From: Membranipora membranacea
Lineage: Eukaryota > Bryozoa > Gymnolaemata > Cheilostomatida > Membraniporidae
NCBI GenBank assembly: GCA_914767715.1
Contig: OU612068.1
Location: 27,278,001-27,342,000, forward strand
Direction of reading: 5' to 3'
DNA length: 64,000 nucleotides
The notes under the pieces are model-generated. The model was given only the letters and a program-made list of their open reading frames with translations, did no database searches and was not told where the DNA came from. Shown here piece after piece: positions 57,351-64,000 of the stretch (its first letter is position 1; each line of letters starts with the position of its first letter). Position numbers and translations under genes: made by a program.

Positions 57351-57671
57351 TGATACATATTATATGGATGAGTGGTACATATCTGACCCTGAGCAAGCAT
57401 ATGGCTATTCATGTATGGTTGCTGTACTACATGTCTCATCTTTCATCGGGCTACAAGTTCAGAATCTAGAATAGCTGAATTTTTTAAATCTTTTCAAGCA
57501 GCTTGCCTGAGTTTTTGAAGGTTGTTACCAGAACATCAAGCAATGTATAACGTGAAAGCTGCAAAATTTATAGCTATGTTTAGATCCTGACACAAAGCTT
57601 AATACTTGTGGCATATCTCCACAAAAACCACGCTATGGATTTTACCACTGATCCATAAATTCATGTCAATG
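57349..57671. mobile_element. MITE, copy 2, diverged
   Basis: Shares acatatctgaccctgagcaa and ttttaccactgatccataaa with 54488-54755; lies directly after the repeat 57008-57350. Confidence 0.7.
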
Positions 57672-57968
57672 CCATGTCGAGAAGCGTATTGTTTCTATGG
57701 TGGTGTTATCACTAAAAGCTAAACATAGCTATATGTACAAGCTATAAAGTCATCTCAATACGATGCTAAAATAATAGTGTCAATTCGTCTTTCAAAGAAG
57801 TAGTGTGCACATAATTACAGCAAGGAGTCTCGAACTCCTTAATTACAGGAAACTTGTATTTTTTCGAGTCAGCATAATAGAACAGAATGATGATATTTGC
57901 ATTGCAACTTGAATGGCATTGGCTCTTATCAATCAGACAAACTTAAATTCATAAAGTATGACCAATTA

Positions 57969-57974
57969 TTTATT
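57969..57974 (-). promoter_or_regulatory. Possible polyadenylation signal of gene 2
   Basis: AATAAA on the minus strand about 240 bp after the stop codon of gene 2. A second AATAAA overlaps the stop codon itself. Position only; no other evidence. Confidence 0.35.
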
Positions 57975-58211
57975 TTCAAGAACATGCAGTTAATACCATT
58001 GAAGAAACTATGAAAGTTATTGGTCAATATTTTTTTATAAAAAAAAGAACTTAACAATCAATTGTCCAAGGCAACAAGTTTGAGGCACATTAACCATTCC
58101 ACACCAGTCTAATGTAACAGTAGTATCAGAACTAGACACATTGAACTTGCTAAACAGCAAATTTAATTTTCCCAGGAAATTGGATTGATATAGCAAGATC
58201 TTGAGGTCAGT

Positions 58212-59764
58212 TTATTTGAACCTGATGATATATTCAGGGTAGGCAGCCATATCACTGAACACAACATAGATGGATGGTCTGCGTATATTATCTACCACCG
58301 AGTCATACTGAGTTCCTGAATCCTTGAATGGTGCAGTAGTCATGGTGTGGTCACCCTTAATATACTCACCAGTGATCACTCTGGTTAATATAATAAACTT
58401 TTCACCGCTCTGATTTGGCGTTGCATATCCACAAGAGAATGATGAGTCACGGGCAAAGTAGGAGCCACATCCGAAGAAAGTCGCTGAAATAAGAGCAGCA
58501 AAATTTGTCACATTTGCATGCGCATGATCATCATCATCTGATAACCAATCACAAACTCTGTCATTAGGATGGGTTTCCCATACAGATATAGCTGAAAGAT
58601 TCATGTATATAAACATTATGCGTGGCTATTTGCTCATGATAGACTAAACGAATAATTGTTTTGTTGAGCATTCCGCAAGAGAACTAGTCGAGTCGATTCA
58701 GGTCAATTGCACAGGAAAATTGTACGGGTGTTCATTTACCATGTCCCCACAAGAATTTATATGTATGTATAAATCAAAGCGTTTAATAGATGTTTTTTCG
58801 CAATAGTGTGACTAGTAAATGTTGCAACATACTGATGCCAAGGTGGACTCACAACTTTTTCCTGCTAATCCTCTATCAAACTTGGTGGCCGTTATCTTCG
58901 ACACTGTATCTTCATCAGTTCCATGCCACAATGGAAAAGTCTCAACTTCTTCTTCAGACTTATTCAAATTCCTGGCTACAGAGCTTCTCAAAATCCCATA
59001 CAGCTCATACAGTGTTGGATTCTGAACTCGCCGAACCTGTTTATGATGTCAGATAAAGGTATTAGCTATGATGCATGGAATATATCATTCAAAATAAATG
59101 CTTTGCACTGCAAAATATCACATGCATGAAGTTCCCCATATTGATGAAAGGTGACCATCATAATTATTCTCTTTGATTGCAAAGAGAAGGTGCAGGATGA
59201 TCCCAAACAGCTAGAAGTCAGGGGAATGAGAAATATGGGTGGTCATCATAACAGGTTTTCTGCAGAGAGATGTGAAAATTGACTTTCATTTTCTTAATCT
59301 TTCATTGAGGAAGATGCCTTCTGTCTAGACTAATAGTTAGTATGATTGGCATTATAGAACATGACCAGTTCAGGTCAATGTGAGGACAATGTAATAATGG
59401 TATATCAATCAGTTCTCTCCACCCAAAATGGCCCCTACATTATATTCATAGTTGTGTTTATCGAACCACCCTGTCATTAAGATCGGGTTGTTGAATCATG
59501 TACATTTTGGTCGGTCACTACAGAATTAAATGGGTGGAGCCCAAATGATATTTTTAGATCAAAAAGCAAACGATGAGTTATTATAGAAGATTTGACTTAG
59601 TAGATTTTACTATATCTGTACCTCTATGACTCCTTTTTTAATCTGAACGCTACCGATTGTTCTCTCAAAATATGCTTCCACTTGTTTAAATTCCGGTTTT
59701 GTAGGGTCCACCACTAGCTCCTGGTAAATGTCAATTGGCTCTATCCATCGGCATAAGGTTTTCA
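58212..59764 (-). CDS. Gene 2 catalytic domain (59764-59622, 59036-58853, 58483-58212)
   Basis: Exons of 143 nt (phase 1 to 0), 184 nt (phase 0 to 1) and 272 nt with stop. First: RWIEPIDIYQELVVDP, YFERTIGSVQIKKGVIE. Second: VRRVQNPTLYELYGILRSSV, FPLWHGTDEDTVSKI with the catalytic His. Third: TFFGCGSYFARDSSFSCGYA with the Tyr, SGEKFIILTRVITGEYI, GTQYDSVVDNIRRPSIYVVF, then AAYPEYIIRFK and stop. The Glu988 position is Ile (S-I-Y-V-V-F), so again H-Y-I, a mono-ADP-ribosyltransferase type. Identity to gene 1 is high around VRRVQNPTLY, PLWHGTDE and AYPEYII. Confidence 0.92.
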
Positions 59765-62700
59765 CTTCAAGAATAAGAAAATGGAAGATACAGTAGAAAA
59801 ATTTATACCATGAGACAATGGTCATATCAATATTATTAAGTAACTTGTGATTGATCCAGAATTTACACTTCTTTCTTTGACCCAATCCTTTTTCAGGAAG
59901 GAGTTGTCTTCTCTTAACACAGAAAACTAATATAAACTCTGTAGCAAACGTCAAGCAAAACAAGCAATCAAACGTTTGTTGATACTTGGTGTCTTCAAAG
60001 GTTTCTTGATTCTTACCAGTTGTGAGATTTGAATCACCTGTTGCTTCTCTACCTCCTGACATCCCACATTGTGACTTTACATATGAGGAATCCTCTAAAT
60101 CGTCTTCTGAAGCCTTCAAGTAAACAATGTGGCATTTATTTGTGAGGGAAGTGACGATGAAACCAATGATTGTATCCAAAGACCATAAGACGGGTGGTTG
60201 CAGTTTATGGTTCAAACTTGACCAGCTCAACCAAATTTCACTTCCATACCAATTGTCCTGATGGTTTTGGGCTTCATTTGTTAATGTGGTTATAGTAATG
60301 ACAATGATATATCTGATGCAAATTGTTGACTCATTGTTTTTACGAATAGAACACATAAAACATTAAAAACAGGTTTTCTGGTAAATCATCCTACTTTAGC
60401 ATCAATCTGTCTCACAGGGGAGGGGGACACAATACATTTCATTAATACTGTAATCATTGGTAATCATAATACATACCACCACCGACCACCTACACTGGTT
60501 AATGTGGTTTTACTAATTTACTGCTTCTAGACATAAAAGAATGTGATTACCGGAGGGCAACAAAACAATTGAAAAGGTCATTGGAGTATAATGAGCTGTA
60601 TACCCATGTATATCCTAAAGCAGATGTTTCAAGCCCAGCACAAACAAAGAATGAAAAACAACTTTTTAAATAAAGGTTATCGCACATACTCTATTTGTTG
60701 ATATATCAAGAATCTGAACTTGGTCTATTTTAGCTCATACTAACATTGCTACTGGAGAGATAATTGATGTTTTGCATGTCCTCTCCAGACATTTCCATTT
60801 CCGTGTCATCAGGGAGTAGAGAAGAAAGATCTTTCTTCAGGTATTCATCAAGCTCCCTTTTACATTCAGTTATGCTAGTAGAGGAGTCAGCATAAATATC
60901 CAGAAAAATCTGATCCTTTTCAACATCTCCGACTCCTCTAGTCTGACTAGCTCCCGCTTGCAGTAAATCAATACTGTCAGCTAAAAAATAATTTATCTTG
61001 AAAGAGTGTTCATACTGGAGATTAGCATCTTCACAGTCATAGTATACATCACTCTTTCCCTCATTCCTTCTTTACATCAGTGAGTAAGAGGCTTGATTTC
61101 CCCTCATGTATCACATAACTATTCGTTGTTTTATAAGATTTCATCACATTCCATCTAGTATCATATTGCTTTAAATTGCTGATGTAGTATATATAACTAC
61201 GCTTTTCGGGACTAAATTACAAATACCAACCTCCAGATACACCGCTGATTGCAGAAGGGATCAATTTCTTCACGGAATTAGTGAACATGGTCCAAAGCCC
61301 TTTTGAGCTTTTGCTCTCTTGGAACACTGATTCAATGTGTTTCCTGAAGGCTTTGACCATGTCATGTTTGGTTGTCGCAATGGTTATAGACGTCAGCCCT
61401 GTTTGTGGATTGCTGTAGATATAAGATCCAATAGCTTCCCAAATGCATTTTGATAATTCCTTTGGAGTTAAACAGCATAAATCTAAAAAAATGTGCGTTC
61501 AAAAGCATGAGGTAGCCCTGGGTCCACAAATAGTACAACCAGGTCTTGAGATAAAAAACACATGTATAATAAATATAGACATCCTCTTGCTCTATATATG
61601 CAATGGCGCATCATAAGAAGCTCAAGATATTGTTAGTGAAATGTGTAACCGCAGCTGAGGTATTTTACTGGTATGGTCTGAAGACTCAATGGAATCATAC
61701 CGAACAGAATTTAGCACCAACACATACAATTGCCATCGATGTTTACAATATGCCTTAAACGCTACAGCTTTCTCTGTCAATAAAAAATGAAGGGTAATAG
61801 GTAAAAGAGATCGCAAAATCTTGTTATTGTCTTCTCCCGATATGTGAAATTGTCACCACTTTTGCTTTGTACATTATAGGTCAGTATTGACGTGAACGTC
61901 ATTCAGAGTTACACCCTCATGACAATAGAAAAGATATAATGGATTATAATAGAAGTTGATTTGCGATTTTTTAACATTGAAAAAGATGTTGCTACAGGAC
62001 CCAGAATTTGCCGTATCATGTTCCTGGACAGATTTTGCAAGCTCCCTGTTACCATCACTTCTCCATGATATACTGTCTCCTCATTCAAAATTATTTCTAA
62101 ATACTGACCGAATGAGGGAAAGGCTATTGAAGAAGCCTCTCTCTTGTCACCCTCGGCAAGGCAAGCAGTTATGACTTTACTCAGTTTAGATGATGAGCCT
62201 TTTAACTTCGGATTATGCACACGTATGATGTAATTTGTGGCCATAGCTCCGGTTGTGCTAATCCATATTCCATCACTGATAGAAGCTGAAAGATGGAATG
62301 TGATGAAATCTTATATAACAATGGATAATTATGAGATATATGAGGGGAAATCATGTAAAGAAAGAATGAAGGAAAAAGTGATGTTCTCAATGCACCACTG
62401 CGTTTTCTGCAGCGTGCATGCCACTGGGTGAATCATGTGTTCGTATTGTGGGGATCATAGCATACATTGATCACTGAGACCAGAAAATGGTAGATTCACA
62501 CTGACAGCAAGCTATTTAATCCTGAAAGAGTTTAAGCAAGAAGATTCAACAATTAACCATGATGCAATATTTTAGGCATTAAATTAAACATCAATTATGC
62601 TAATACAGGCTCATCTTGTACGATGTCAAACTTGACCAAATCATGCCAATAGAAATTTTATAAGCTCAAACTTGTGCCTATTGTTTTTGAGTTACCCTCT

Positions 62701-64000
62701 CTTCATTTGGCTATTAGGGCACACAGCATAGGAAAATGGATCTGAAATGGGCTGATCTTGAAAACTGTTCTTTATAGGAAAAACAGTTCTTTTGATTCAG
62801 CATATGCATTATTGAAAACTCACAGACATATTTTGGGAAATTCTTATATATATATATATATATATATATATTCATCTTCTGGAAATTGTCATGAATTTCG
62901 TCAGTAAAATTGAGAATAAACTGATTCCAAACCCCTAATAATTTGCCAAAAACCTGGATGCTGGATCTGAAAGAATTTTTAAGATACAGCAGATGGTTAT
63001 CCATTTCGGACATTTTTCCTATGCTGCATGTGCCAAAGAGCAACCAAATTGAGAGGGGGAACTCAAAAAATAGTCTCAAATTCAAACCCAGAGAAATGAC
63101 TTGCTAGTGTAACTAGGTCACTGGGATGAAACACCACACAGAGTGCATACCTTCACCAATCAATTTGCTGCATGTATTTGATACATGGATCTCAGCATCA
63201 CTATCTGTTACACTACCTCTCATCAACTGGATATAAGTATTGTTCACTTCGACGCTCCCTAACATCTCAGCCTTGACTTCGGGTTCATTACTTTCAATAT
63301 CTAAGATAAACAGTGAGCATATATATATGTAGATATCGATTCGAATACCTACACTTTTGGGAGCAAGAAACAGTTGAGCTTTAAAAACGAATAATTTGTG
63401 TCTGCAAATGATAGAGGACAGTGATGTGAAGTAAATGCAGTCCTAGCTCAATCGCTACTGCTTATCCTATCTGCTACCTCTTAATCTTTGAAAGATTAAT
63501 GATTATCTGATTTGGACGCAATAAAACCAGTTTACTAAAAGCTATATTTCGAGATTACAGCATTGCTCCACCATTGTAAATGTGGTAGTAACTAAATACC
63601 TGTTCCAGTTTGTCTTGTGCAAGCCTCAGATGAGTGATGATATGGTGTCACACTTCTCATTTCTTTCAGAACTGTATCAAATTCCTGTAATAGCACAGCA
63701 GAGGGTATGTGATGAGTTTTGTTCACCATGCGGTTTCATATGAGCTGTGTAGTACTGGTTCTTTGTAGTAAGCTAATGTGGCTTGTTTATTTCAGGATAT
63801 AGTATCATATCTAATCCATTACCCTAAAGAAAGCCTCAAGAAAGCAATCATCTCAAGATCAGTATCAAAGGCAGCGGCATTAGCACTGCAGTGGTCACCA
63901 TGTGAGACTGCTGTTGCATCCAAATATATTTTTTGATACAGAACTTTGCAGAACACCTACATGGCTGTTTATCTACGATAGATTGCAGATCTTACCTGCA
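58212..64000 (-). CDS. Gene 2: PARP14/15-like ADP-ribosyltransferase, paralogue of gene 1 (3' part)
   Basis: Nine exons on the minus strand join in frame (phases agree) to about 580 codons ending at 58212: linker (63684-63600), macro start (63300-63151), macro middle (62285-62109), macro end (61482-61231), acidic/KH-start exon (60980-60745), WWE (60257-60017), pre-catalytic helix (59764-59622), catalytic (59036-58853 and 58483-58212). Each has a counterpart in gene 1 at the same place and mostly the same phase. Missing relative to gene 1: the 72-nt macro exon and the KH-like exon. The WWE is in one exon here but in two in gene 1. RC of 63990-63995 reads gtaaga after tgcag, so a further exon probably ends at 63996 and continues past the window. 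Confidence 0.88.
60017..60980 (-). CDS. Gene 2 acidic segment and WWE domain (60980-60745 and 60257-60017)
   Basis: Exons of 236 nt (phase 1 to 0) and 241 nt (phase 0 to 1). First: QIFLDIYADSSTSITECKRE, LDEYLKKDLSSLLPDD, then an acidic/Asn/Ser tail; matches 49793-50067 of gene 1. Second: DNWYGSEIWLSWSSLNHKLQ, FIVTSLTNKCHIVYLKASED, a WWE-like pattern (W ... W-L ... L-N ... H-I-V-Y-L). The frame of the second stays open upstream to 60356, so the acceptor at 60258 is a choice based on phase and could lie further out. Confidence 0.68.
61231..62285 (-). CDS. Gene 2 rest of divergent macro domain (62285-62109 and 61482-61231)
   Basis: Exons of 177 and 252 nt, phase 1-1. First: SISDGIWISTTGAMATNYII, RVHNPKLKGSSSKLSKVITA, SSIAFPSF. 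Second: LCCLTPKELSKCIWEAIGSY, LTSITIATTKHDMVKAFRKH and a basic tail. Joining them gives F-P-S-F-D where gene 1 has L-P-A-L-G-T-G, so the ligand loop is lost unless an alternative exon is used (see 61925-62045). ADP-ribose binding by this domain is doubtful. Confidence 0.82.
61925..62045 (-). other. Candidate alternative macro-end exon in gene 2
   Basis: Right after a 63-bp gap from the exon ending at 62109 there is an acceptor (aacag at 62050-62046, reverse strand) and an open stretch GSLQNLSRNMIRQILGPVAT, SFSMLKNRKSTSIIIHYIF. The helix-then-strand pattern fits the last helix and strand of a macro domain, as does the better supported exon 61482-61231. Phase 1 entry would restore G after F-P-S-F. 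No good donor follows (GTGTAA at best), so it may be intronic chance. Confidence 0.3.
63151..63684 (-). CDS. Gene 2 linker and first macro exon (63684-63600 and 63300-63151)
   Basis: Exons of 85 nt (phase 0 to 1) and 150 nt (phase 1-1). First: EFDTVLKEMRSVTPYHH, matching GFDTVLTNMSASSS of gene 1 at the start. Second: VEVNNTYIQLMRGSVTDSDA, EIHVSNTCSKLIGEG, matching TQLRLLEGSIIESDAEVIVN of macro 3 in gene 1. The V-N-S of gene 1 is V-S-N here. The macro domain is clearly the orthologous position of macro 3. Confidence 0.82.

Larger units (their letters stand above)
54045..58211. other. Intergenic region between the two convergent genes
   Basis: It contains a 17-C run (54224-54240), a MITE at 54488-54755 with an older copy at 57349-57671, a decayed LINE fragment (55728-56490), a GC-rich segment with an open frame (56585-56840), and the repeat at 57008-57350 shared with a gene 1 intron. 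I see no exon of either PARP gene here. TTTATT at 57969-57974 could be the polyadenylation signal (AATAAA) of gene 2. Confidence 0.6.

Noticed and set aside
59765-60356. One continuous 248-codon minus-strand gene
   Set aside because: The open stretch contains a WWE-like part, an intron-like part rich in Phe/Leu/Cys, and the pre-catalytic helix. The donor at 60016 and acceptor at 59765 fit the phases of the neighbouring exons better than read-through.
63842-63900. Plus-strand exon-like stretch DIVSYLIHYPKESLKKAIIS after tttatttcag
   Set aside because: It lies on the strand opposite gene 2 inside its intron region, is short, and has no partner exons. The minus strand of the same place is also open (FDTDLEMIAFLRLS), so neither is decisive.

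Overview
This is an intron-rich, AT-rich animal nuclear sequence. Short coding exons with GT/AG borders sit in introns of a few hundred bases to about 9 kb. The introns hold non-LTR retrotransposon remains, tRNA-derived SINEs and foldback (MITE-like) elements. The domain content and repeats suggest an invertebrate metazoan, perhaps marine; I cannot fix the phylum. I see no bacterial operons, CRISPR array or viral gene.

Nearly all coding sequence belongs to two PARP14-like ADP-ribosyltransferase genes arranged tail to tail. Gene 1 (+ strand, 2935 to 54044, 5' end not found) has 38 exons that I could join in frame. They give about 2,720 residues: a low-complexity N-terminal linker, about twelve RRM-like modules, a KH-like stretch in one 1.4-kb exon, three macro domains, another KH-like segment, a WWE domain and a PARP catalytic domain ending in TAA at 54042-54044. 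Gene 2 (- strand, from the right edge to 58212) is its partial paralogue. Nine exons join in frame to give the tail of one macro domain linker, a divergent macro domain, a WWE domain and a PARP catalytic domain; its 5' part lies beyond the window.

Layout: 1-2.9 kb, no exon found, one 127-bp tandem duplication and a GCGACGTT-rich array. 2.9-6.05 kb, linker and first two RRM-like modules. 6.05-15.1 kb, one large repeat-filled intron. 15.1-24.7 kb, five more RRM-like modules. 25.5-29.5 kb, five further modules. 29.5-33.0 kb, nested LINEs and a MITE. 33.0-34.5 kb, KH-like exon. 34.5-49.0 kb, macro domains 1-3 with a tandem duplication in the macro 2 intron. 49.8-54.0 kb, KH, WWE and catalytic domains. 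54.0-58.2 kb, intergenic with MITEs and a LINE fragment. 58.2-64 kb, gene 2.

Functionally, RRM/KH modules would bind nucleic acid, macro domains would bind or remove ADP-ribose, WWE would bind ADP-ribose chains, and the catalytic domains (H-Y-I instead of H-Y-E) would transfer single ADP-ribose units. The first seven RRM-like modules are built from exon pairs that all begin and end in phase 1 and recur as a-b-c-c-c-a-b. This looks like a domain array grown by in-frame exon-pair duplication, and it is the most notable feature of the window.
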